DNA of 9,586 nt from Burkholderiaceae bacterium (GCA_947373615.1 CANBYN010000053.1:1-9586); one strand, 5' to 3'; positions 1 through 6,620 are shown, counted from the stretch's first letter. Made by a program: numbers and translations. Notes: generated from the sequence alone by a model not told the origin.

Positions 1-19
1 TGAGCATTGGATATTATGG

Positions 20-35
20 GTCTTATAAATAAGAC
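20..35. promoter_or_regulatory. 16-bp palindrome and possible promoter upstream of phoD
   Basis: Two perfect 7-base arms (GTCTTAT at 20-26, ATAAGAC at 29-35) flank a 2-base spacer, 18 bases before the phoD start codon. A -10-like TATAAA (24-29) lies inside the palindrome. The matching -35 position (1-6, TGAGCA) is poor and sits at the window edge. It could be a promoter overlapped by an operator, or a chance AT-rich palindrome. It does not resemble a Pho box. An RNA hairpin here would be followed by A-residues, so it is not a plus-strand terminator. Confidence 0.3.
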
Positions 36-53
36 AAAAATTAGAAGACAAAT

Positions 54-1631
54 ATGATGAGCCTGCAAATAAAAAGACGGCAGTTATTGAAGGCGTTGGC
101 TATTGCCACTGCAACGATGTCAGTCTCAAATAGACCTTGGGCTCAAGTCAAATTTGAAAGCAATCCGTTTATTCTGGGTGTTGCAAGTGGATCGCCAACC
201 GCTAATTCCATCGTTCTTTGGTCTAGATTGATTGATTCTGGGATTTTCGGATCAAGATTGCAGAACGAACCTATAGAAGTTAAGTGGGAAATTGCGGAGG
301 ATGCTGAATTTAAAAAAATTATTAAGGTCGGCATCTCCATGGCGCTTCCGGAATTGGCACATTCTGTTCATGCAGAAATTGACCAATTACCTGCTAATAA
401 ATGGTTCTATTACCGCTTTCTTTGTGGAGGCTCGGTAAGTCCTGTTGGTAAAACTAGAACACTACCGGCTGCCAATGAATTTGTTAAGAATCTGAAGTTT
501 GCATATGCTTCATGCCAGAATTATGAACACGGATATTACACGGCATATAAATATATGGCTAAAGAGAATTTAGATTTAGTCATGTTTTTAGGTGACTACA
601 TTTACGAATATGGTCGTGGACGTAACGGTGTAAGAGCGCATGATAGCGGCACTTTAATTTCACTAGATGATTATCGTAAAAGGTATGCACTTTATAAAAA
701 AGACAAATATTTACAAGATATGCATGCTGCGTGCCCATGGTTAATGACCTGGGATGATCATGAGGTACAAAATGACTATGCAGGCTTAAATCCAGGGACA
801 TTTGGTCCATATGTGTCAGATTTTTTTAAAAGACGAGCCTCTGCGTACCAAGCCTACTATGAACATATGCCGATTCGCTCATCAGCATTAATCGATGGAA
901 TTGATGGTTTGTTAAAGGGGGCTGAACTGCGACTTTATGGCAATTTCAGATATGGAAAATTAGCGAACATTCGTATTCTTGATGATCGTCAATATCGGGA
1001 TCCCGAAGTCTGCTCTCCAGCAGGTATAGGTTCATCAGTTTTTGATCCCGCCACCTGTCCAGACCTTGGTAATACAGCTAGAACTATTTTAGGGGTTGAG
1101 CAGGAACGATGGTTGTCTAAAAATCTTGGGGACGCCAAAGAAAATATATGGAATGTTTTTGGTCAACCAACACTATTTGGTCAAAGATATTTTCCTGGCG
1201 GAGTTAAGATTTGGAATGATGGTTGGGATGGTTTTCCAGCTGCAAGAAATCGATTGATACAACAATTGGTAGAGAATAAATTAGAAAATCTTGTAGTTTT
1301 TGGAGGGGATCTTCATGAAAATTGGGTTGGCTATATTAAGACTGATTACGACAAACCTGATAGCCCTATTATCGGCGTAGAGTTTTGTGGTACTAGCATA
1401 ACCTCAAGAAGCGAGGGAGCTAATGATGTAGCTCAACGCTTAGCAAGGAACCCACATTTTGTATTTACTGAAGGCAGTATGAAGGGTTATGGGGTAGCTG
1501 AATTCACTACCAATGCTCTAACGGTTACGCTAAGGGTGCTAGATGATGTTCTTAAAGAGGATGCAGTAATTCAATCACTTGCGCAATTTAAGGTTGATGT
1601 AGGTTCCAATAAAATTCAAAGGAATTACTAG
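54..1631 (+). CDS. phoD: PhoD-type alkaline phosphatase/phosphodiesterase, Tat-exported
   Basis: A 525-residue metallo-phosphoesterase of the PhoD family, predicted to release phosphate from phosphomonoesters or diesters outside the cytoplasm. The N-terminus has a twin-arginine signal (KRRQLLKA, Arg8-Arg9), a hydrophobic stretch at about 12-24 and a likely cleavage after Ala30. An N-terminal PhoD domain (about 36-140) precedes the catalytic core. Visible family motifs are ASCQNYEHGYY (152-162), the metal-binding GDYIYEY (180-186), TWDDHEVQNDYAG (232-244), DDRQYRDP (310-317) and GGDLHENWVG (417-426). Family members use Ca/Fe-type metal centres. The length is ordinary for PhoD. Two adjacent ATG codons (54 and 57) are possible starts; AGAAGA at 43-48 is a weak ribosome binding site and fits 54. 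The gene is visibly more AT-rich than the polyketide synthase and clpB. It appears monocistronic. The family call is firm; the exact substrate is unknown, and no Pho box is visible in the short upstream sequence. Confidence 0.93.
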   Translation: MMSLQIKRRQLLKALAIATATMSVSNRPWAQVKFESNPFILGVASGSPTANSIVLWSRLIDSGIFGSRLQNEPIEVKWEIAEDAEFKKIIKVGISMALPELAHSVHAEIDQLPANKWFYYRFLCGGSVSPVGKTRTLPAANEFVKNLKFAYASCQNYEHGYYTAYKYMAKENLDLVMFLGDYIYEYGRGRNGVRAHDSGTLISLDDYRKRYALYKKDKYLQDMHAACPWLMTWDDHEVQNDYAGLNPGTFGPYVSDFFKRRASAYQAYYEHMPIRSSALIDGIDGLLKGAELRLYGNFRYGKLANIRILDDRQYRDPEVCSPAGIGSSVFDPATCPDLGNTARTILGVEQERWLSKNLGDAKENIWNVFGQPTLFGQRYFPGGVKIWNDGWDGFPAARNRLIQQLVENKLENLVVFGGDLHENWVGYIKTDYDKPDSPIIGVEFCGTSITSRSEGANDVAQRLARNPHFVFTEGSMKGYGVAEFTTNALTVTLRVLDDVLKEDAVIQSLAQFKVDVGSNKIQRNY

Positions 1632-1692
1632 TTTCTAAGAATTATCTAAGCAACCCCACAGTGAATTTAATAATGTGACTATCTGCTTCGGG

Positions 1693-1718
1693 TTGATAAG
1701 TGCCTGAGCGATTATCAA
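1693..1718. repeat. Perfect 7-base inverted repeat with 12-base spacer
   Basis: TTGATAA (1693-1699) and TTATCAA (1712-1718) are exact reverse complements, with arm starts 19 bases apart. No T-run follows, so it is not a standard intrinsic terminator. It could be a dimeric regulator site or a weak RNA hairpin. It may equally be chance in AT-rich DNA. Confidence 0.25.
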
Positions 1719-1913
1719 GACAGATGTCCAAAATCGACTACTTTGAGACATAGGAGAAATATGTTTTAACTAATATTATTTAGTCAAAGCGACATTCATA
1801 AAATTAATTTAACCTTAAAGCTTTGAAGATGCGAATAGCAGATATGTACGTTGCCGCACTGAAAATAAGTGATCATTAAAGTAGCATAAACCAATGCGTC
1901 TGCAATAAATTTT

Positions 1914-2045
1914 GTGCCAGATATTTTTTGTTTACTTGGCGAAAGAGGATCCCATGAATGCAGTAATTTCTGTCAGTATTGTTACCCTCGTGAACAAGGC
2001 CTCACTGAGGATATGGACATGGCGCATAAGAACGTCCTCGAATAA
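1914..2045 (+). pseudogene. Possible radical SAM gene fragment (CxxxCxxC-Y motif)
   Basis: A frame open from 1890 to the TAA at 2043-2045 encodes, from a GTG at 1914, 43 residues. They include CSNFCQYCYPREQG followed by LTEDMDMAHKNVLE. The spacing Cys-x3-Cys-x2-Cys with a Tyr directly after is the [4Fe-4S]-binding signature of radical SAM enzymes. The following Gly-Leu-Thr-Glu and helix-like residues resemble the usual continuation in SPASM-type members. The frame then stops, no barrel domain follows, and no Shine-Dalgarno sequence precedes the GTG. If real, it is a truncated remnant. Alternatives are a small Cys-rich metal-binding peptide or a chance motif. A competing 33-codon ATG frame (1954-2055) with AGAGGA upstream covers the same bases. 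Confidence 0.22.
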
Positions 2046-2089
2046 TCTAGCGTAAATTAATTGATAACTCGTACCATTTGGAAACACTG

Positions 2090-3142
2090 ATGCCTCAGTC
2101 CGTCAAGCTCGTTTCAATTGCAACAGCCGTTCCCCCTTATGGAATAGAGCAGCGAGATGTCGCTACCGCCATTCGGAATGGATTCTCAGCGAGATACGCA
2201 GGTTTTGAACGCCTCTTTGCTGTATTTGAACGTTCGGGCATTCTAAAACGCTATGCGGTGTGTCCGCTGGAATGGTATTTTGAACCGCTAGGCTGGCCAG
2301 AACGCAGCCAAGCTTATATCGAAGGGGGCGTTCAGCTATTTATCGATGCGGCTACTAAAGCCTTGAAGAATGCGGGAGTGCGCGCAGACGAGGTAGATAC
2401 GGTTGTCACCATTTCATCTACTGGGATCGCCACACCAAGTCTTGATGCTCGGGCGTCTGTCCGCATTGGATTTCGTGATGATATCGAGCGAATCCCTGTT
2501 TTTGGTCTAGGTTGCGCAGGTGGTGTCTCAGGCCTATCTATCGCATCGCGCCTAGCTCAATCCCGTCCAGGAAGCGTCGTATTATTGGTTGCGATTGAAT
2601 TATGCACTCTTGCCTTTCGGCTTGACGTCCTGACCAAAGCTAATATTGTCGCCACGGCCCTATTTGGTGACGGAGCTGCTGCCTGTGTGTTGCGCGTGGG
2701 CGTGACAGGACTTGCTGAAATCGAAATGAGTGGTCAACATATTTGGCCTGAAACATTGGACATTATGGGCTGGACCGTTGACCCACAAGGATTTGGAGTC
2801 ATTTTTGATCGGGATATTCCTCCTTTTGCCGAAGCTAATATGGCTCCTGCTCTGACTAATATTCTTGCTCGTAACAACTTAGAATTTGAGGATATTGACA
2901 GGTTTGCCTTTCATCCTGGCGGAGCGAAGGTTGTACAAGCCCTAGAACGAGCTTTTTCTTTGGGGTACGGAACACTCGATCAAGAACGCGCCATCCTCTG
3001 CGAATACGGCAATATGTCAGCACCTACAGCTTTGTTTGTTCTCGAGCGCATCATTCAATCAGGTCTACCTCAACGCACGTTGCTTACAGCAATGGGGCCA
3101 GGTTTTACCGTAAGCTGCGTTTCCCTAAAGGCCGTAGCTTGA
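2090..3142 (+). CDS. Type III polyketide synthase (chalcone synthase-like)
   Basis: A 350-residue homodimeric-type ketosynthase that would extend an acyl-CoA starter with malonyl-CoA and cyclise the chain to a pyrone or resorcinol. Numbering from ATG 2090, the catalytic triad is intact: Cys142 in GLGCAGGVSG, His275 in FHPGG and Asn308 in GNMSAPT. The C-terminal GPGF loop is present (residues 336-339, MGPGFTVS). The length matches bacterial members such as RppA and BpsA. An in-frame TTG at 2078 would add METL, but ATG 2090 is preferred: GGAAA at 2080-2084 is correctly spaced before it, and family members start close to the LVSIATAVPP segment. The next gene overlaps by 4 bases, so the two are probably translationally coupled. 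Starter unit and product cannot be read from sequence. The pairing with an ICMT-family methyltransferase favours alkylpyrone/alkylresorcinol chemistry over flavonoid or tetrahydroxynaphthalene chemistry. Base composition is higher in G+C than the flanking DNA upstream. Confidence 0.92.
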   Translation: MPQSVKLVSIATAVPPYGIEQRDVATAIRNGFSARYAGFERLFAVFERSGILKRYAVCPLEWYFEPLGWPERSQAYIEGGVQLFIDAATKALKNAGVRADEVDTVVTISSTGIATPSLDARASVRIGFRDDIERIPVFGLGCAGGVSGLSIASRLAQSRPGSVVLLVAIELCTLAFRLDVLTKANIVATALFGDGAAACVLRVGVTGLAEIEMSGQHIWPETLDIMGWTVDPQGFGVIFDRDIPPFAEANMAPALTNILARNNLEFEDIDRFAFHPGGAKVVQALERAFSLGYGTLDQERAILCEYGNMSAPTALFVLERIIQSGLPQRTLLTAMGPGFTVSCVSLKAVA

Positions 3143-3654
3143 CCGCCGCTCACCTTCTTTTAATATTCGTAACTACAGAACGACTGGCAGAGCTCTGGCT
3201 ATCTAATCGCAATACCAAGTTGTTACTGGAAAATGGGGCATTCGAGGTTTCGCCGGGGCACTATCCTTTTATTGTCCTGCTCCACGCTCTGTGGCTAGCT
3301 GGCTTGTGGTATCTCGGATGGAACCAACCCCTCAATCTATTCTGGCTGTTTTTTTTCCTAGCATTGCAAATTTCTCGCGTTTGGGTTCTGGCGACTCTTG
3401 GAAAACGTTGGACCACTCGGATTATTGTCATGCCTGGATCCCCGCTTGTAGCAACCGGACCATATCGCTATCTTCAGCACCCCAATTATTTAATCGTAGT
3501 AGGCGAAATTGCATCCTTACCATTATGTTTTGGGTTAGGGTGGTATTGCGTCCTCTTTTCAGTTGCGAACTTTGCCCTTTTAGCTATTCGTTTGAGAGCA
3601 GAAAATGGAGCGTTGGCAGGGTTACGCAAGACCGCAATCACTGATCAGTTTTGA
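3139..3654 (+). CDS. ICMT-family membrane methyltransferase, partner of the polyketide synthase
   Basis: A 171-residue integral membrane protein of the isoprenylcysteine carboxyl methyltransferase family. Such small bacterial members (for example BpsB) O-methylate type III polyketide products using S-adenosylmethionine. Hydrophobic segments lie at about 4-13, 43-60, 65-85 and 118-150. The family signature GPYRYLQHPNY is at 107-117. The C-terminal RLRAENGAL (151-159) matches the usual R-x-x-x-E-E-x-x-L cofactor motif, except that the second Glu is Asn. The start is TTG at 3139, overlapping the TGA of the polyketide synthase as TTGA; no other start fits better. Translation therefore probably depends on re-initiation after the upstream gene. 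A hairpin terminator follows at 3736-3760. The family is clear; the methylated substrate is inferred from the gene pair. Confidence 0.87.
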   Translation: MTAAHLLLIFVTTERLAELWLSNRNTKLLLENGAFEVSPGHYPFIVLLHALWLAGLWYLGWNQPLNLFWLFFFLALQISRVWVLATLGKRWTTRIIVMPGSPLVATGPYRYLQHPNYLIVVGEIASLPLCFGLGWYCVLFSVANFALLAIRLRAENGALAGLRKTAITDQF

Positions 3655-3735
3655 AAATGACGACAATCATTTGAGGTTACGTTGGTTTTGCAGCCTTATA
3701 TAAAGGTATACGCATGAATATCCTTAAGTTAACTG

Positions 3736-3760
3736 AAGCTACTCTTTGGAGTAGTTTTTA
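3736..3760 (+). terminator. Intrinsic terminator of the polyketide synthase-methyltransferase operon
   Basis: CTACTC (3739-3744) and GAGTAG (3749-3754) form a perfect 6-bp stem with loop TTTG. AAG before the stem can extend it into the T-run TTTTT (3755-3759). It lies 82 bases after the methyltransferase stop and just beyond the stop of the convergent lipoprotein gene. On the minus strand the stem is not followed by a good T-run, so it serves the plus strand best. Confidence 0.65.
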
Positions 3761-3772
3761 CGTTGTGACTAC

Positions 3773-4420
3773 TTATTTAACTGCCCAATCTTCTGGGAAT
3801 CTAGGTTCACCCAAGCTATAAACTTTGTCATATTTAAAAGTCACATATCCATGATATGGATAGTGCCAAGTTGCTAAATTGCCACCAGTAACCTTTGTAA
3901 TAGGCTCCCCAATTGTGCTTTTGATTTCATCGACTGTGTAACCTTTAGTTAAGGATTTCCACTTTATTGGCGATTTCCACCCATCGTTAATTGTTGGGGC
4001 TTTTGGTGCATCAGCAGAGATTTTTTGAGCTTTTGGCGCATCAGCAGAGACGCTTTGAGCCGCTTCAAATTTTGACTTTGGAGCACAGAAGTAACCACCT
4101 GCAGGGAAAGGTTTTCCATCCAATCCCTCAGCATTTGGGTGATAACCAATCGCTTCATATTGCATATCTTTTGTGTTGAGAGTGGTGCAGGTAGCCTCAC
4201 CATTGACTGCAAGGTCGGCAGGCACAGGACCAAAAGCGGACGGCTCATCCCATGAGACGCTATTATCAGTCGGGTTTAAAACCAGTTTAGGGGGTATCAC
4301 TCCGGGCTCTGATCCAACAGTTGGGTCAGTGACACAAGCAGTCAATAAACAAGCAAAAGCAAATCCAAATAGATAATGTGGGATGGAAGTTGCATTTGGC
4401 GTATTTAATTGTTTAGTCAT
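3773..4420 (-). CDS. Lipoprotein with BamE/SmpA-like C-terminal domain
   Basis: A 215-residue predicted lipoprotein. A hydrophobic segment (about 16-27) leads to the lipobox LTAC, with Cys29 as the acylation site; residues +2/+3 are Val-Thr, compatible with outer-membrane sorting. Residues about 55-115 form an unrecognised domain with Cys78 and Cys112, ending in GGYFCAPK. Residues 125-142 contain a duplicated SADAPKA repeat acting as a linker. Residues about 148-207 resemble the BamE/SmpA fold: a Trp-Lys-x-Leu start, GYTVDEIKSTIGEP (160-173), then TWHYPY and VTFKYDKVYSLGEP. The protein is about twice as long as a typical BamE and is probably not the BAM subunit itself. AAGGA lies 4 bases before the ATG (plus-strand 4425-4429). 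Its function is unknown; an envelope role is inferred. It is convergent with the methyltransferase gene and separated from the downstream end of the gamma-glutamyltransferase gene by about 200 bp. Confidence 0.8.
   Translation of the reverse strand: MTKQLNTPNATSIPHYLFGFAFACLLTACVTDPTVGSEPGVIPPKLVLNPTDNSVSWDEPSAFGPVPADLAVNGEATCTTLNTKDMQYEAIGYHPNAEGLDGKPFPAGGYFCAPKSKFEAAQSVSADAPKAQKISADAPKAPTINDGWKSPIKWKSLTKGYTVDEIKSTIGEPITKVTGGNLATWHYPYHGYVTFKYDKVYSLGEPRFPEDWAVK
4000..4059 (-). repeat. Two tandem 30-bp repeats inside the lipoprotein gene
   Basis: Units 4000-4029 and 4030-4059 differ at 4 of 30 positions. On the minus strand they encode the 10-residue unit SADAPKA plus three variable residues, twice in a row. 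The array forms an Ala/Pro/Lys-rich linker between the middle domain and the BamE-like domain. In-frame units of this kind can vary in copy number between strains. Confidence 0.85.
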
Positions 4421-4623
4421 AAAGTCCTTGGCGAATGATTATTACTTTCAGATATATTATCTTGCCGATAGCCATTAAGGCATTGAAAGCCGCAAATTTA
4501 CTAGATAAGCTTAATTTTTATGTAGTATAGCTTCGATAAAAACTAATTCTGAGCACAACATAGCGCCAATTAAACCAATTTGTCCGTCTACCCCTAGTAA
4601 GAAGCCTTTTAATTTTCAAAATG
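4421..4623. other. Intergenic region between the lipoprotein and gamma-glutamyltransferase genes
   Basis: This 203-bp AT-rich stretch should hold the lipoprotein promoter and the end of the gamma-glutamyltransferase transcript, both on the minus strand. A TATACT hexamer on the minus strand (plus 4524-4529) could be a -10 element, but no matching -35 is seen at 16-18 bases. I see no clear hairpin plus T-run for the gamma-glutamyltransferase gene. Confidence 0.3.
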
Positions 4624-6222
4624 CTAAAACGCGCTCACCGCCCCGTCACTTCGCGGGTCCCATCCACCCCGAAGTGTTCCCGAGGTTTCGCGAATGATGC
4701 AACCTGCGTGCCCGACGGTTTCATCTAAAGCATCAAGCATTTCAATCTCATGACCTCTTGCGTGGAGTTCTTTGGCGACCCAAGGGCTAAAGCGAGACTC
4801 CAGCTTAAGACTATCGCTTGTTTGGCCCCATGTGCGCCCAAGCAACCAACGTGGGCGGCTAATAGCATCTTGTGGGTCTAAGCCATAAGTGGCAGTGCGC
4901 GTAAAGACTGCGCATTGTGTTTGAGGTTGCCCATCTCCACCCATCGTGCCGTATACCATTGAGCGCCCATCTTTGAATAAGGCTAGTGCGGGATTTAAAG
5001 TGTGGAATGGTTTGCGATAAGGCTCTAAATGATTGAGTGCCTTTGGATCTAGTGAAAAACTGCACCCGCGATTTTGCCAGTTAACACCTGAAGTGGGAAG
5101 CGCAATGCCTGCTCCAAATTCGTGATAGATACTTTGGATGAAAGAAACACAATTTCCATCACCATCAATGACGCCCATCCAAATCGTGTCAGCGGGACCT
5201 TTTCCTTGGCCCCAAGGAAGCGCTTTCTCAGGATCAATATTTTTTGCTAGTTTTTTCAAAAAAGCAGGGGCTAAGAATGATTGCGCATTGCGTTTCATGT
5301 ACGCAGGATCTGTTACAAATTGATCGCGAACTTTAAAGGCTTGCTTAGTGGCTTCTACACAATGGTGAACATATTCTGCGCTATCAACTTTAAAACGTTT
5401 CAGATTTAGCTGATCCAAAATACCAATAATCATTAGGGAGACAACGCCTTGTGTCGGCGGAGTCATGTTGTAGACATTGCCTATGCTGTGTTTCAGCTCA
5501 AGGGGGTCAATCAGTTTTGCATGATGACGGCGAAGGTCATCCAACCTTAAGGGGCTACCTAATTCAGTTAATTCTTTTGCTAGCGACTCAGCCAACGCAC
5601 CGCGATAATAATCCTCAGTGCCTTTTCTCGCAATCTGACGCAAGGTCTTAGCAAGGCGCTCTTGTTTAAAGATGCTGCCGATAACGGGTGCTTTGCCATC
5701 GACTAAGAATGTTTCGGAAAATCCAGGAATTGGGCTGAGCTCATCTCGCTTTTTTGCCGTAAGACTGGATTGACTAAAGGTGACGGGCATTCCCGCTTCG
5801 GCATAGTGAATTGCATCAGCCAGCAGTCTCGATAGTGGCAGTTTGCCACCCAAGCCTTGTTTAGAAAGTTGGTGTGCGGCGCCCCAACCAGAAATCGTTC
5901 CAGCAACCGTATTGGCTGCTACGGCCCCTCGAAAAGGGATTGCTTTGGTGATGCCGCGTTCTGCATACCACTGCTTTGTGGCAAGTCCTGCAGCTGCGCC
6001 GCAAGCATCAATTCCGCCCATTGCTTTTCCAGGTGAATGAATGACCCAAAAGGAATCGCCGCCAATGGAATTCATATGGGGGTAGACCACCGCAATAGTG
6101 GCAGCTGCTGCGACCATGGCTTCTAGTGCGTTACCACCTTCTCGAAGAACGGCTAAGGCTGATTCTGATGCTAGAGAGTGTGGCGCAACCGCCATCCCTC
6201 TTATTCCCCACTTTGGTTGCAT
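4624..6222 (-). CDS. Gamma-glutamyltransferase family protein, YwrD-like cytoplasmic branch
   Basis: A 532-residue Ntn-hydrolase of the gamma-glutamyltransferase family, normally made as a proenzyme that cuts itself into two subunits. N-terminal family features include GGNALEAMVAAA (29-40) and YPHMNSIGGDSFW (47-59). The nucleophile and processing site is most likely Thr346 in ADTIWMGVIDGDGN. Classical enzymes have Thr-Thr-His there; here it is Thr-Ile-Trp, typical of YwrD-like proteins as I recall them. The oxyanion-type Gly-Gly is at 428-429 (GTMGGDGQPQ), and the C-terminal WDPRSDGAVSAF is conserved. The Arg-Glu pair that binds the gamma-glutamyl carboxylate in classical enzymes is absent (IDACGAAAG at 71-79). 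No signal peptide is seen, so it is likely cytoplasmic. The start has only a weak TGGA ribosome binding site; Met10 is an alternative. Length is normal for the family. Substrate is uncertain: glutathione hydrolysis should not be assumed. Confidence 0.88.
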   Translation of the reverse strand: MQPKWGIRGMAVAPHSLASESALAVLREGGNALEAMVAAAATIAVVYPHMNSIGGDSFWVIHSPGKAMGGIDACGAAAGLATKQWYAERGITKAIPFRGAVAANTVAGTISGWGAAHQLSKQGLGGKLPLSRLLADAIHYAEAGMPVTFSQSSLTAKKRDELSPIPGFSETFLVDGKAPVIGSIFKQERLAKTLRQIARKGTEDYYRGALAESLAKELTELGSPLRLDDLRRHHAKLIDPLELKHSIGNVYNMTPPTQGVVSLMIIGILDQLNLKRFKVDSAEYVHHCVEATKQAFKVRDQFVTDPAYMKRNAQSFLAPAFLKKLAKNIDPEKALPWGQGKGPADTIWMGVIDGDGNCVSFIQSIYHEFGAGIALPTSGVNWQNRGCSFSLDPKALNHLEPYRKPFHTLNPALALFKDGRSMVYGTMGGDGQPQTQCAVFTRTATYGLDPQDAISRPRWLLGRTWGQTSDSLKLESRFSPWVAKELHARGHEIEMLDALDETVGHAGCIIRETSGTLRGGWDPRSDGAVSAF

Positions 6223-6342
6223 GATTGTTGTCCAGGTAAATAATTAGTTTTGTTATGACTCCATTGTAGGGCTAGCTTAGATATTGCTTTTAATGGATAT
6301 GCACAGTTTTGGTTGCCCAACGGGTAATGCATGATGGATTAA

Positions 6343-6585
6343 CTAAACTTCAAAGAAAGCTAGTTTTTGGGAGCGTGGCAAACGCTTTAAACGAAGCTCT
6401 GCTTTAGAGGCTTCTGACCGATCTGGGTGCTCTTGGGTTGCTAAAAGAATGACGGGTCTGCGAGATCTGGTATAGCGCGCACCTTGCCCAGTATTGTGGG
6501 CTCCTAGACGATGTTCTAGGCGGTTGGTAATACCCGCATAAAAGCTGCCGTCAGAGCATTCGAGGAGATAAACAAGCCAGGTCAA
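6343..6585 (-). CDS. Small GIY-YIG domain protein (YhbQ/UPF0213 type)
   Basis: An 80-residue single-domain GIY-YIG protein. Motif elements are VYLLE (5-9) and FYAGIT (15-20), which stand in for the GIY and YIG strands. Arg26 in RLEHRLGAHN is the likely catalytic Arg, and Glu63 in SKAELRLKRL is the likely metal-binding Glu. ARYTRSRRPV (36-45) is typical of the family. The family has nuclease folds; for YhbQ-type proteins a DNA-repair-related role has been suggested but is not settled. The only usable start is TTG at 6585. An in-frame TAA lies 13-14 codons upstream with no ATG, GTG or TTG in between, and no Shine-Dalgarno sequence precedes the TTG, so expression is probably low. It is divergent from clpB across 102 bp and is followed after 120 bp by the gamma-glutamyltransferase gene on the same strand. 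Confidence 0.88.
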   Translation of the reverse strand: MTWLVYLLECSDGSFYAGITNRLEHRLGAHNTGQGARYTRSRRPVILLATQEHPDRSEASKAELRLKRLPRSQKLAFFEV

Positions 6586-6620
6586 AATAGAGGAAATTCG
6601 CGCTAAAAGTGGGCTAGATG

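Larger units (their letters stand above)
1632..2089. other. 458-bp region without an intact gene between phoD and the polyketide synthase
   Basis: This stretch is AT-rich, especially before about 1950. It holds a 7-base inverted repeat (1693-1718), a Shine-Dalgarno-like AGGAG (1752-1756) before a two-codon frame (ATG TTT TAA at 1761), and a 16-codon frame at 1829-1879. It also holds a 43-codon frame with a CxxxCxxC motif (1914-2045) and, in another register, a 33-codon ATG frame (1954-2055). No terminator with a T-run is visible after phoD, and no convincing sigma-70 promoter for the polyketide synthase. The region looks like decayed coding sequence plus regulatory DNA; this is inference. Confidence 0.5.

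Noticed and set aside
1761..1769. ATG-TTT-TAA minimal frame with a strong AGGAG before it
   Set aside because: A two-codon frame with nothing close downstream to control; likely chance.
1954..2055. 33-codon ATG frame with AGAGGA upstream
   Set aside because: The translation has no recognisable feature. It overlaps the Cys-motif frame in another register, and the Shine-Dalgarno-like bases are only 4 from the ATG. Kept as a possibility only.
2078..2089. TTG at 2078 as the polyketide synthase start, adding four residues
   Set aside because: ATG 2090 is in frame, has GGAAA at the right distance, and gives an N-terminus of the usual family length.
3291..3644. 117-codon frame on the plus strand inside the methyltransferase gene
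   Set aside because: Alternate-frame shadow; the overlapping frame has the GPYRYLQHPNY signature and membrane segments.
3714..3821. 35-codon frame (MNILKLTEATLW...) after the methyltransferase, with AAAGG upstream
   Set aside because: It runs through the terminator hairpin and into the 3' end of the convergent lipoprotein gene; no recognisable protein feature.
4000..4059. Tandem 30-bp repeats as a CRISPR-like or integration array
   Set aside because: Only two adjoining units without spacers, and they lie in frame within a coding region.
3964..4248. 94-codon frame inside the lipoprotein gene on the same strand
   Set aside because: A shifted-register shadow; the main frame has a lipobox, a good ribosome binding site and a domain match.
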